From NCBI GenBank assembly GCA_963978895.1, contig OZ022240.1:3301594-3365593 (forward strand): 64,000 nucleotides of DNA. Direction: 5' to 3'. Both the position numbers and the translations under genes were made by a program. The DNA is from Erpobdella octoculata (Eukaryota > Annelida > Clitellata > Hirudinida > Erpobdellidae). The notes beneath the pieces were generated by a model that was not told the origin of the DNA, made no database searches, and saw only the letters and a list, made by a program, of their open reading frames with translations. Shown piece after piece: positions 12,123 to 21,939 of the stretch (position 1 is its first letter; every line of letters starts with the position of its first letter).

Positions 12123-15100
12123 TCACGGTCTTCTATGAAGCTCTGCCATTGTTTTGCCTGTCTGTTTAGGCATTTTTCTCTTAGATTTATCTTCTAAATC
12201 TTTGGCTTTGTAGTAGTCAGGAGCAACTTCAAGAAGCCATGGATTCTCAATCACTATAACTTGTCTCATGTATTCTTTTTTAGTTAAAACAAGTTCGTGA
12301 TAGATAACCCACTTTGGTTTTTCATCAATAAGACAGCTGGCTGGATAAATATGAACACTTTGCTGATGTTTTACAGCTCTATACTGACCACTGTTACTGA
12401 ATTGTGCCGTGTTGTGAAAAAATCCAGCCGTGATAGCTTTACGTATGGCAACCGTGTCCGTGCTAGAAGAAGGTTCGATTTCTACTCTTTCGAGAAGACG
12501 CTCTAACTGATCCCTGACATCACGAGCTCTTTTCAGCGATCTGCTTTGCAGGAAATTTTCATAGCACCATTGAATTGAATAGTCTGTTTCAACCCATGCA
12601 TTGTAGATGTTGAGTAAAGTAAGATGATCACCAAGTGGATGAGGCTGACAGAAAAACGATTTTCGGGCAGTGTCGGCATGGACCTTCTTCTCTTTCGGTC
12701 GATAAAATAATGAACTCTCGAGGGACAACATGGCGGTTATTGTCAGAATTTCTTTGGTACATTGATACTTTTGGGAGGCCAAAATCATTTTTGAAATCAT
12801 TGGGTCAACAGGTAACTCTGCCATTTTTCGTCCAGCGGTAGTTAATACTCCGCTTTCGTCGAGAGCTCCCAACGCATAGAGCAGATCAAGAGCTGCTATT
12901 AAAGATTCCTCTGGAGGGCTTTCCATGAATTCAAAATTCAGCACATCGTTTATTTTCAAGATCTTCAACAGAAGGACAACATTGCCTAAATTTGTTCTCT
13001 TAATTTCAGGTATTGTGTGCTCTTCCAACTCGTCCTTATAAGCCGCCTGAGAGTAAAGACGAAAGCATTTGCCTGCTGCAACCCTGCCTGCTCTCCCTGC
13101 TCTCTGATTGGCCATAGCTTTAGAGACAGGAGTGACCTCTAAGCAATTAATGCCAGTTCTAGCATTGTATCTGTTTTGCTTACAAAAACCTGAATCAATA
13201 ACATAAATTATGCCATCAATTGTAAGTGAAGTTTCTGCGATATTGGTCGCCAAAACAACTTTTCTTGCTTTAGGAGGAGTGGGTTCAAATATTTTTGCTT
13301 GCATGTCAGTTGGAAGATTGGCATAGACAGGAAGGACAATCATCTCACCCAATCCTGTCGGCAAATTTTTGGTTTTTTTGTGCAGCATTTCTTGAGCAGT
13401 TTCGATTTCTTCTTGGCCGGTGAGAAAAACCAGAATATCTCCAGGAGGCTGAGTCATGTGAATCTGCAAAATAGTCACGACCGAAGCTTCAACATAATCA
13501 GTCGTTATACCAACCATGTACATATGATCGACGGGATAGCGCCTGCCGGGAATCCGGAAAATTGGAGCATCTTCGAAGAACCGAGAGAATTTTTCGGCAT
13601 TGAGAGTTGCACTAGAAATGAGAACTTTTAAATCAGAACGAAATTTAGCAATGTCTTTTATAAGGCCGAAAAGAATGTCTGTGTCCAAAGTTCTCTCGTG
13701 AGCTTCATCAATAATCACAACACTGTAACTAGCGAGATCGGGTTCACTTAGGAATTCTCTTAGAAGCATTCCATCAGTCATATACTTAATGATCGTTCTT
13801 TCAGAAGAGCAGTTTTCAAATCTGATGCTGTAGCCAACTTCATTACCAAGTTTTACTTTCAACTCCTTCGAGACACGAGCAGCAACAGACATAGCAGCAA
13901 CTCTTCTGGGTTGAGTGCAACCAATTTTTCTTCCGTTTTTCGTGTAGCCAGCCTCGAGCAAATATTGTGGAATTTGAGTTGTCTTACCCGACCCGGTTTC
14001 TCCTTCGATGATCAGCACCCGATGCTGAGAAATTGCTTCAATCAAATCATTTTTAAAGGCATAAATGGGAAGATTTTTTTGAGTTTCTTCAATAATTTCA
14101 TGTTCTGTTTTCACATGGGATGTTTCACTTTTAACTTCGTGAATATCTCCTAATTCAGGCATTACAATATCTTTGACAAATTTGATATCTGTATCCATAA
14201 CATAATCATATTTTTTCATTTTAGACTTTTCTTTAGCATCCTTAGCACCAAACGACACAAGAGCTGCATTCAAATGTTCCTCTTCCCATCTCTTCTGCTC
14301 ATAATTGGGCCCTTTTTCTGTTACATCTTCAGTGTATGTGCCTTTCATGTCTTTGACTGCATCTGGCATGTAATACCTGTTTGACTTTTCCATTGCTGAA
14401 AGTTTTTTACGCTCTTTCGCAAGGTGAAGAACTGTTTTCTTGTATTCGATGTCCTTTAGTTCCTTCTTAGATAACTTTTCACCTTCAAAATAGTATTCAT
14501 TGTCTCTCAATTCCAACTCGAGATCTTCTATTTTCTCTTCTTGTCTCTTTTGCAAATACACCTGCCTCGAAACCTTTCTCAATTCCGGAACCGTAGACTT
14601 AAGATTTTGTCTTTCAAGGTGCAGTCTTTTTGTGGCTTCTTCTAAGGCTTTCTTATCTGATTTAGACATTACCTGACGTCTCTTTTCCTCGTCTCGTTTC
14701 TTTAGTCTATCAGCATATTTGTCCCTTTCTTGTCTGTCCAAATCACTTTCATCGTCTTCCTCTGAAGAAGAGTTTATCAAAATCACAGCAGCATCTTGAT
14801 TTTTATTATCTGGTTGAGCTTCTTCTTCACTTTCTGAAGACTCCTTTTTCCTCAACTTTTTTGAAGTTTTTTTTTCTTTACGATTAAGCTTTCTTTTTTT
14901 GCTTGGACGATCTTCTGGTTCTTCTTCATCTTCATCAGACAAAAGCTTGAAAGAATTGTTTTTTATTTGCATTTCACGAGCTAATGCTTCATGCCTTCGA
15001 GCTGGTTTCACTTGATCACATTTGTGAGGCACTTTTGACCACAGTTCTTTGGCAAAAGTTTTAACATCTTCACTTATATCAGTGGTGTCTGTTTCTTCCA

Positions 15101-15230
15101 GAATACGAATAAAATCTAATGGCGATGTTGCTTTTTTCGCTAGATGTATGAGAAAGTCAACAGTGTACTTGTTCGATAAATTACATATTCTGTGAAGTTC
15201 ATCAGAAACCCAAAATTTGATGTCATCCAT
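12123..15230 (-). CDS. DHX16: DEAH-box pre-mRNA splicing helicase DHX16 (Prp2 family)
   Basis: One uninterrupted 1,035-codon coding exon; human DHX16 is about 1,041. The start is the ATG of MDDIKFWVSDELHRIC, two bases downstream of a TTTTAG acceptor, so a 5' UTR intron is likely. All SF2 helicase motifs are intact: I GETGSGKTT (about residue 407), Ia TQPRRVAAM, Ib TDGMLLREFL, II DEAH (about 506), III SATL, IV FLTGQEEIE, V NIAETSLTIDG and VI QRAGRAGR (about 705). Helicase-associated and OB-fold regions follow, ending KQTGKTMAELHRRP. The N-terminal 300 residues are Lys/Glu-rich and contain acidic serine runs, as in the family. The enzyme remodels the spliceosome at the first catalytic step in the nucleus. 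No frameshift or stop is seen. The lack of coding introns is odd beside its intron-rich neighbours. Confidence 0.97.
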   Translation of the reverse strand: MDDIKFWVSDELHRICNLSNKYTVDFLIHLAKKATSPLDFIRILEETDTTDISEDVKTFAKELWSKVPHKCDQVKPARRHEALAREMQIKNNSFKLLSDEDEEEPEDRPSKKRKLNRKEKKTSKKLRKKESSESEEEAQPDNKNQDAAVILINSSSEEDDESDLDRQERDKYADRLKKRDEEKRRQVMSKSDKKALEEATKRLHLERQNLKSTVPELRKVSRQVYLQKRQEEKIEDLELELRDNEYYFEGEKLSKKELKDIEYKKTVLHLAKERKKLSAMEKSNRYYMPDAVKDMKGTYTEDVTEKGPNYEQKRWEEEHLNAALVSFGAKDAKEKSKMKKYDYVMDTDIKFVKDIVMPELGDIHEVKSETSHVKTEHEIIEETQKNLPIYAFKNDLIEAISQHRVLIIEGETGSGKTTQIPQYLLEAGYTKNGRKIGCTQPRRVAAMSVAARVSKELKVKLGNEVGYSIRFENCSSERTIIKYMTDGMLLREFLSEPDLASYSVVIIDEAHERTLDTDILFGLIKDIAKFRSDLKVLISSATLNAEKFSRFFEDAPIFRIPGRRYPVDHMYMVGITTDYVEASVVTILQIHMTQPPGDILVFLTGQEEIETAQEMLHKKTKNLPTGLGEMIVLPVYANLPTDMQAKIFEPTPPKARKVVLATNIAETSLTIDGIIYVIDSGFCKQNRYNARTGINCLEVTPVSKAMANQRAGRAGRVAAGKCFRLYSQAAYKDELEEHTIPEIKRTNLGNVVLLLKILKINDVLNFEFMESPPEESLIAALDLLYALGALDESGVLTTAGRKMAELPVDPMISKMILASQKYQCTKEILTITAMLSLESSLFYRPKEKKVHADTARKSFFCQPHPLGDHLTLLNIYNAWVETDYSIQWCYENFLQSRSLKRARDVRDQLERLLERVEIEPSSSTDTVAIRKAITAGFFHNTAQFSNSGQYRAVKHQQSVHIYPASCLIDEKPKWVIYHELVLTKKEYMRQVIVIENPWLLEVAPDYYKAKDLEDKSKRKMPKQTGKTMAELHRRP

Positions 15231-15294
15231 TTCTAAAATGAAAATAAATATATTTAAGTTTTTAAAAAACATCTATGTATATTAGCTAGGAAAA

Positions 15295-15295
<1 letters not shown>

Positions 15296-15388
<93 letters not shown>
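15296..15388. repeat. (AT)n microsatellite upstream of DHX16
   Basis: Pure AT repeat of about 93 bp lying 65 bp upstream of the DHX16 start codon, probably in its 5' UTR intron. Confidence 0.98.
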
Positions 15389-15392
<4 letters not shown>

Positions 15393-15539
15393 GCAATACT
15401 TTGGGACAAGTTTTTCTCTTAAACAAGCTCGATTATTAAGACCCATTTTCTATTAATTAACTTTTTAACCAACTCCTCCATATGTCTCCATTTCAAGCCC
15501 AATATATTCAACACCTTTTCTGGAACATAATTTACTATT

Positions 15540-15750
15540 TACTGACCAGCACTTTTACCATTATTGGGGTTTCTTTAAAAGGGAAATGCGACCATGCGAA
15601 TTGCAAACAAATAAAACGCAAACAGTTCGCGAACTTGCTCGGTGATTGGTTAATAAAAAAGGCACGTGACCGACGTAGTTCCCGTTTTACAATGCAAAAT
15701 GGATCGCAGTGGGTGTCCTTAAAAAACGAAAAGCGATCTTGCTATCTGCG
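15540..15750 (-). promoter_or_regulatory. Possible DHX16 promoter
   Basis: Non-repetitive, GC-richer stretch between two (AT)n tracts, upstream of the DHX16 5' UTR intron acceptor. On the plus strand it carries GATTGGTTAAT (inverted CCAAT) near 15642 and CACGTGACC near 15663. Position and motifs suggest the promoter and non-coding first exon, but no transcript evidence exists. Confidence 0.3.
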
Positions 15751-15759
15751 AACAAATAA

Positions 15760-15761
<2 letters not shown>

Positions 15762-15843
<82 letters not shown>

Positions 15844-15850
15844 CATATAC

Positions 15851-15948
<98 letters not shown>

Positions 15949-16003
15949 CATATACGTATATATATATATACACATATACGTATATATATTATATATATAT
16001 ATA
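15762..16003. repeat. (AT)n tracts flanking Helitron 3' end
   Basis: Two long AT tracts (about 15762-15838 and 15855-15945) and short AT blocks separated by variants of ATACATATACGTATA. They run directly into the 3' end of the minus-strand Helitron at 16004. Confidence 0.95.
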
Positions 16004-16557
16004 CTAGCGGAGGTACCCGGCGTTGCCCGGGGTTTTTAAAGGTTTTTCTAATGCTTGTCACTCTCGCCCCCGTTTCCTTCCACGCTTGTTTTCCCGCTCC
16101 CGGTCGCTTTCCCGTTCCTGCTTGCTCTCCCGTTCTCGGTCGGTTTCTCGCTCCCGGTCGCTTTCCTGTTCCCGGTCGGTTTTTCGCTCCAGACCATTTT
16201 CCCGCTCCCAGACGCTTTCACGTTTCCGGTTTTTCCCGCTCCCGGTCACTTTCCTTCTCTCGGTCACTTTCCCGCTCCCGGTAGCTTTCCCGTTCTCGGT
16301 CGCTTTCCCTTTCCCGCTCGATCTTTCGCTCTCAGTTGGCTTTCCGTTCCCGTTCATTTATGTATGTATTAATATATATATAATATATATATATAGTTCC
16401 CGCTCGCTCACCCGCTTCGCTCATTTTGTGACGGATTTCATTTTTTTTCTCTATATTTGATTCCCCTTGACTCTCAAGGTTGTGTGAAAATTTCATTACG
16501 ATCGGGTGAATGGTGTAGCAATGCATAAAGGACATGCATCCATATATACAAACATTC

Positions 16558-16614
<57 letters not shown>
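16004..16614 (-). mobile_element. Non-autonomous Helitron, minus strand
   Basis: Read on the minus strand it starts with TC at 16614 (preceded by A) and ends CTAG at 16004 (followed by T), the A|T insertion and TC...CTRR ends of Helitrons. Eleven bases inside the 3' end is the hairpin CCCGG-GCAACG-CCGGG. Internal parts match the plus-strand copy at 19230-20512: the block with AATTTCATTACGATCGGGTG (here on plus) and a degenerate 18-bp minisatellite at about 16060-16350. A (TA)n expansion lies inside its 5' end. No transposase coding remains. Confidence 0.85.
16065..16350. repeat. Degenerate 18-bp minisatellite (CCCGGTCGCTTTCCCGTT)
   Basis: About fifteen diverged 18-bp units inside the Helitron. 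The same unit in the opposite orientation fills 20030-20430. Arg/Ser/Glu-rich frames in several phases are by-products of the repeat. Confidence 0.88.
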
Positions 16615-16940
16615 TATATATATATATGTATATATATATTTGGGCATAGCCAGGTCTAAAATTCCGTTCCGGGTCCGAGTCTTCAGAGCCAATACCCGGA
16701 AATTCCGAGTCCGGGTGCTAGGTAGTAAGCTATAGTTGTATAGCCGGAGGCAATCATTCATGTTTAGTTGTTCATAAGTTTTTTAATACGCAAAAATCTG
16801 TTTTAATAATTGCTATATATATTCTATCAATATTAATCTATAACATATCCAAATTTCATTACAATATGTTTGGGCTGAGAGAGGTTCTATTAGCGAAAAT
16901 AAGAAAAAAATAAATTTAACACAATTACATAAAAACACTC

Positions 16941-17216
16941 GGAAATGACCCAAAAAAACAGCAGGAAGAAAAACCACGTCCTGCAGATGTTGAAACTCTT
17001 CCAGCTGGCGATGCTGAAGAACTCATCATTACAGATCTGGTTGCTGTTGTCACTCAAAGTAACCATAAACAGCCTTCAACTTCAGCCAAGGGTGATGATG
17101 AAGATCTCATTGCAGCTGCGGCTGTGATCAATCAGCCTAATTCTGAGGAAATCGATGAAACCGATTGCTATTCGTGCAACTCCAGTGTTCCTCCTCCAAG
17201 AAAAAACATACCTTAA
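16941..17216 (+). pseudogene. Unrecognised coding fragment, about 90 codons
   Basis: In the frame beginning at 16941 the sequence is open to a TAA at 17214-17216 and reads like real protein, for example KPRPADVETLPAGDAEEL and later DETDCYSCNSSVPPPRKN. It is acidic and Ala/Glu-rich with a CYSC pair near the end. Codon use is more balanced than the surrounding AT-rich repeats. It has no clear start and lies in a transposon-rich block, so it may be the C-terminal part of a transposon protein. I do not recognise the family. Confidence 0.4.
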
Positions 17217-18412
17217 AAGGATGAGAAAGCAATTCGTTGGAAATAGGCAGTTGCACAAAAAAATAAATCAAAATTTTAATTGAATTAAACCAAAAAATTC
17301 TTTTAAAGATATATAATTTGAGTTCAAATATATCAAAAAATTTAAAAAAAAGTTTATATTCAATAACGAAAAATCCATTCGAGACGAACGCAGCGCGCTA
17401 GAAACATAGAAATGGCCTTGTTTGAGTCAAAATTTAAATATGTAGGTAAATTAGTATAAATTTGAGATTTCAGTATCACGTAGTAGATAAAATGAGCTTT
17501 CATTTAAAACAAAAGCTAGAACATTGCAAGGTCTAATAAAAAAAATTATTGAGATTTGAAAATTGCGCTGTAACCGTTGGTGAATGAGCCAATATGCGCT
17601 TTGATTTGGAAGGAACTGCACTTGTTTCATGCATAACTTATATATGTAGTCTGATTAGTAGACATTTGAATTTTTAATATGCTATAGTAAATATAATAAA
17701 CTTTCATTGAAACAACAGCTAAAATCATTCAATTAGCCATAAAAGATTGATAAGCCATGGCATTAATGCAATAGTTTGCTGTTACTGCGCTTAAGAACAG
17801 TTGATTTACCACGGCTGTTATAAATGGACTTCTCAACTTTAGAAAGTTATAGCCGTGCCCTTCAAAGTCGCAGAACTTTGAAATTTTACCATCTTAAAAT
17901 AATAAAGTTAATTCGATTTTTCAAAAAAAATACATTTCTACATCAAATACATAATGAGCGAGACAGAAAAGCATAAACAAGTGACTTTGAAGTAAAGTTA
18001 AGAGAAAATGAACTGTGCTAAATTCTTTATTTGTGGTTGTTTTGATCTAGGTTTCTTTTACAATGATTTTTATGTAATCATTTTTATTGGGAGTTTATTA
18101 GTTCACGAAATATACGCTTTTATGTAACACCCTATTAACCCACATCAGCGTCCCTGGGACAGTTTTGAGTGTCAAAGGTTCTGGCCTTGCGCGCTAGGGC
18201 GCGTTTATTTTATGCGACTGCCTAAGGCTGTGACCTCGATGGTACCATTCCGACTGTATAGGTTTCGTTCCAAAAAAGAAATTCACATGCGCTTTTTGTA
18301 AGAAGAATTTTTATTATTTGTTTCTAATTGCATTTTTTATAACATCTTAAAATAAATGTATTAAATATTTGTTTGCGTTCTGTTTTGGAGTTTGCCTTTA
18401 TGCAGTGGGTAG

Positions 18413-18500
18413 GGTTGCCAACCCTCCCGGAACGGGCGGGAGCCTCCCCGAATCGCCACGCGCCCCCCGGCAGGTTGCTTAAACCTCCAGGAATCCGGCC
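18413..18500. mobile_element. Possible hAT-type terminus
   Basis: GC-rich block beginning GGGTTGCCAACCCTCCCGG, a form common at hAT and related DNA-transposon ends. No partner end was identified, so the call rests on one terminus. Confidence 0.25.
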
Positions 18501-19502
18501 AGATAGTGGATTTTTTGAATAATTTTATTCTATTTTCTCTAAATTAGCATCTGTTTTAACACGCCCTTTGATTTATCTATAATATTCAATATAAAATTCA
18601 TAACAAAAAAAGATATTGAAATACTGTGATTAAATTTAGAAAAAAAATTTTGAAACTAGTTCAAAATAACATGAAAACTGAATAATATTTTAAAATATAG
18701 TCCATTATTTTTTTTTTAATTTGGTATAAAATTTGTTTTTTTTATGTTATTGTAACAAAATAATCAAAATACGATTATTATTTCGGCACGGGCCTTCCGT
18801 AGGAAAGATTACCATAAGCCATAATTACGTTAAAAAACCGGTCATTTCTCATCGAAATCGGCCTATGACGCTATCTATACTAGAACTTTACGGTAAAGTC
18901 TTTTCTTTACCCATAGGTTCGCAATAAAGTTCGCTATTTATTGATTAGTTCGCAATTTAGTTCGAGTTTTATTTGTTCGCAATTCGCATTTCGTGTTTTA
19001 CGAACAGCCCCGTTATTGCCCCGGCTACCGGCGTCTTCCGCCTTACCAATAGTTAATAGTTGATAATGGTAATGGCAATATATAATATAAACTTATAACG
19101 TATTGTACGACTATCTATGTCACTATGTGAATCATTACCATGATTTGAATGAATAATTAAAACATTGTAAATAGTAATACTCACGAAAAGTTTGCCAAAA
19201 CTTAAATTCACGGCTTCGATATTGTGTTATCTATATATATAAAAATGAATGTTTGTATATATGTATTTATGTATGTTAATGTCCTTTATGCATTGCTACA
19301 CCCTTCATCCGATCGTAATGAAATTTTCACACAACCTTGAGAGTCAATGAAAATCAAAAAAAAAAAAAAAAAATTTGAAATCCGTCACAAAATGAGCGGA
19401 GCGGAGCGGGTGAGCAAGCGGGAACTATATATATATGTATGTGCGTATGTATGTGTGTATGTATGTATGTGTATGTGCATGTATGTGTGTCTGTGTTTAT
19501 GT

Positions 19503-19549
<47 letters not shown>

Positions 19550-19589
19550 TCAAAACTATTTCCTTTAAAACATCGTCATAAATTGAAAA

Positions 19590-20237
19590 TTGGCTGAAAA
19601 ATTACAATTTCAAATTTCAAATTTTTCTATCGAATTAATTATGCCACCTAAACGAAAAGCTATTGGTCAACTTACGCTCCAAGCAAGAAAGAAAAAGGCA
19701 TTACGAAGTTCAGAAACAGAAGAACAGCGGGAAGCAAGACTTGAAAGCCTTCGATTATACAATGCTCAAAAAAAAGAAAGCCTTCGATTAAACGCTGCTC
19801 AATACCGTTCATCTGAAACAGCTGAGCAACGGGAAGCAAGACTGGAAAGCCTTCGATTAAACGCTGCTCAATACCGTTCATCTGAAACAGCTGAGCAACG
19901 GGAAGCAAGACTGGAAAGCCTTCGATTAAACGCTGCTCAATACCGTTCATCTGAAACAGCTGAGCAACGGGAAGCAAAACTGGAAACAATAAGAGTAAGC
20001 AATGCTCAATCCAGACAAACACTACGTGACCGGGAACGGGAGAGCAAGCGTGAGCGGGAACGGGAAAGCAACCGGGAACGGGAAAGCGACCGGGAACGGG
20101 AAAGCAACCGGGAACATGAAAGCGACCGGGAACGGGAAAGCGACCGGGAAAGCGGAAAGCGACCGGGAACGCGGAAAGCGACTGGAATTGGGAGAGCAAG
20201 CTTGGAAGGAAACGCGAGCAAGAGAGAAAATCGATAA
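19590..20237 (+). CDS. Helitron-carried repetitive open frame (no Rep/helicase domain)
   Basis: 215 codons; a likelier start is the internal ATG at 19641 (MPPKRKAIGQLTLQARKKK). Next come three copies of a 23-residue unit with RSSETAEQREARLESLRLN, encoded by a 69-bp DNA repeat (units begin near 19781, 19850 and 19919). The frame then runs into the 18-bp minisatellite as alternating Arg-Glu-Arg-Glu-Ser. Basic, coiled-coil-like N-termini of this style precede Rep/helicase in some Helitron proteins, so this may be the stump of an autonomous ORF. Function is unknown, and its survival may only reflect in-frame repeat periods (69 and 18 are multiples of 3). Confidence 0.45.
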   Translation: MAEKLQFQISNFSIELIMPPKRKAIGQLTLQARKKKALRSSETEEQREARLESLRLYNAQKKESLRLNAAQYRSSETAEQREARLESLRLNAAQYRSSETAEQREARLESLRLNAAQYRSSETAEQREAKLETIRVSNAQSRQTLRDRERESKRERERESNRERESDRERESNREHESDRERESDRESGKRPGTRKATGIGRASLEGNASKRENR

Positions 20238-20430
20238 CAAAACTTCTGAGCGGGAAAGCGACCGGGAGCTGGAAAGCGACCAGGAGCTGGAAAGCGACCA
20301 GGAGCTGGAAAGCGACCAGGAGCTGGAAAGCGACCAGGAGCTGGAAAGCGACCAGGAGCTGGAAAGCGACCAGGAGCTGGAAATCGACCGAGAGCGGAAA
20401 AGCGACCGGGAACGCGACGAAAACGGGAAA
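20030..20430. repeat. 18-bp minisatellite inside Helitron
   Basis: First part uses units like GGAAAGCGACCGGGAACG, second part (about 20262-20385) is a near-perfect array of AAAGCGACCAGGAGCTGG, about seven units. The uniform block suggests recent local expansion. GC content is far above the surroundings. Confidence 0.92.
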
Positions 20431-20512
20431 GTGGAGAAGGAAACGGGAGCGAGAGAGACAAACATTAGAAAAACCTCTAAAAACCCCGGGCAACGCCGGG
20501 TAACCCCGCTAG

Positions 20513-21071
20513 TTAACAAATAAACGAAAATATCAACCTTGTTCAAGAAACATCAACAACAGCATTGCATAGCATAGATAAAACAAATTAAAAGCTTAAT
20601 GAAAGAAGAATGAAAAACAATAATTTAAGACTCAATGATAAATCAAGGGCTATTAATTAAATATTTTGTTTAAATAAAATATTAAAAATGTTTTTTAAAT
20701 ACCCACACATTACTTTTTGTAACTCGATCTGGGGATACAGTTACCAATGTCATCCCACCCATTGGGAGAAGGGTCTATAAATTTCTGTGGTTTTTCAACT
20801 TTTTCTTCAAAAATTTTAAAAAAAATTTTTTGAAAATTATTCAAGTAACACTGCTTTAAGACTATTTAGCATTAAAGTCAAGTTGTAACATTGTTATAAA
20901 TAATTATTTTGGAAGGATATTTTCGAATTGTCGGCCATCTTGTTATTTTGTTATCCGACACTCCCCCGCAGTGTCATACAGTTATAGAATTCCGTTTTTC
21001 ATATTCTCCTAATTCATACCTTTCCAACGATATATAATAAGTGCTTGGTAGGATTTTTACACGGTTAAATT
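20513..21071. other. Interval without recognised genes
   Basis: AT-rich sequence between the Helitron and the palindrome. No open frame or repeat that I can support. Confidence 0.4.
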
Positions 21072-21125
21072 TATTTCTTGCTGACTATATGTCTTCTATA
21101 GAAGACATATAGTCAGCAAGAAATA
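21072..21125. repeat. Perfect 54-bp palindrome
   Basis: 27-bp arms meet at 21098/21099 with no spacer; the centre reads CTTCTATAGAAG and the arms contain TTGCTGACTATATG and its complement. It abuts the reverse-transcriptase fragment that begins at 21127. Confidence 0.98.
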
Positions 21126-21126
21126 T

Positions 21127-21366
21127 ATGCAAACCCTTTCAATAATCCAAAATCGATTTGTTAGAATGCTCTACGGACTTGGAAGAACAGACAATGTTGA
21201 AAATTATATCAAAACACTGAATATCTTAACTCCAAGACAAATTCATTGCTACAGCATCTTGGTTTTCATGTTTAAGCTCATTAATAATACACTTCACTGC
21301 TCTGTCTTTGATAATTTTATGTTATCGTCAGATATAATCATAGATATCTATGGATATAATGAATAG
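21127..21366 (+). pseudogene. Non-LTR retrotransposon reverse-transcriptase C-terminal fragment
   Basis: 79 codons with the post-thumb pattern IIQNRFVRMLYGLGRTDNVE then LNILTPRQIHCY and LVFMFKLINN, typical of the region after the RT thumb in jockey/CR1/RTE-like elements. Core RT motifs are absent. It is a 3' fragment, immediately after the palindrome and before the hAT-like insertion. It differs from the CR1-like element at 22977-26120. Confidence 0.7.
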
Positions 21367-21454
21367 ACAAACAAGACATACAGGTATTTTTCACATACCT
21401 TACTGCCAGGGACGTAAATTGGGGGGGGGCAGGGGGGGCACTTGCCCCCCCTGA

Positions 21455-21697
21455 TTTTCAAAATTTGAATTTTTTTACTTAGAGTTTACTATATATTTAT
21501 TTTAACTTTACTTAACCTAGTGATGATGCAATGCGTATTGGAATCCTTCTGGCGTGTATAGACAATTCGCCCCCCTTGATTTCCAAAATTAAAAAATTTT
21601 TTTACTTAGGGTTTACTATATAATATGTTAATTTTAACTTTACTTAACCTCGTGATAATTCAATGCGTATTGGAATTCTTTTTGCGTGTGTAGACAA
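21455..21697. repeat. Tandem duplication of about 120 bp inside hAT-like element
   Basis: Two diverged copies sharing CCCCCCTTGATTTnCAAAAT, TTTACTTAGnGTTTACTATA, TTTAACTTTACTTAACCT and CAATGCGTATTGGAAT. Gives the element extra length without coding. Confidence 0.75.
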
Positions 21698-21939
21698 TTT
21701 TATATCTGAGCTTGATGCTAGATTTACCAATAACTGCAGAGTAATAATTTGTGTATCAGCGTTGGTCCAAAGATTAGCTGTTTTCTGTGCCAAAATACAA
21801 TCAGCGAACTCGTGGAATTTTACCCTATTAGTGGTATTGATACAATGTTGATTCCCTCACAGCTGTCTACGTCAAAGTTATTAATTATTACACACAAATA
21901 AAACAAAATTATACCCACCCCATTTTGGACATCTTTTTT

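Larger units (their letters stand above)
16615..19229. other. Repeat-rich interval without recognised genes
   Basis: Between the two Helitrons. Holds the unrecognised coding fragment at 16941-17216, the GC-rich block at 18413 and AT-rich sequence with no other supportable gene. Confidence 0.5.
19230..20512 (+). mobile_element. Helitron with diagnostic ends, plus strand
   Basis: Starts TC at 19230 after an A and ends CTAG at 20509-20512 before a T. The 3' hairpin CCCGG (20485-20489), loop GCAACG, CCGGG (20496-20500) stands 8 bases from CTAG. These are the structural hallmarks of Helitrons, and the inverted copy at 16004-16614 shares both ends. Inside are an open frame with a 69-bp tandem repeat and a long 18-bp minisatellite. 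No Rep or helicase motif is present, so it is non-autonomous. Confidence 0.9.

Noticed and set aside
16058..16357. Arg/Glu/Ser- and Phe/Pro-rich frames in several phases
   Set aside because: Translation of an 18-bp minisatellite; every phase is open.
19672..20546. Antisense frames of 150-270 codons over the Helitron
   Set aside because: Shadows of the 69-bp and 18-bp repeats.
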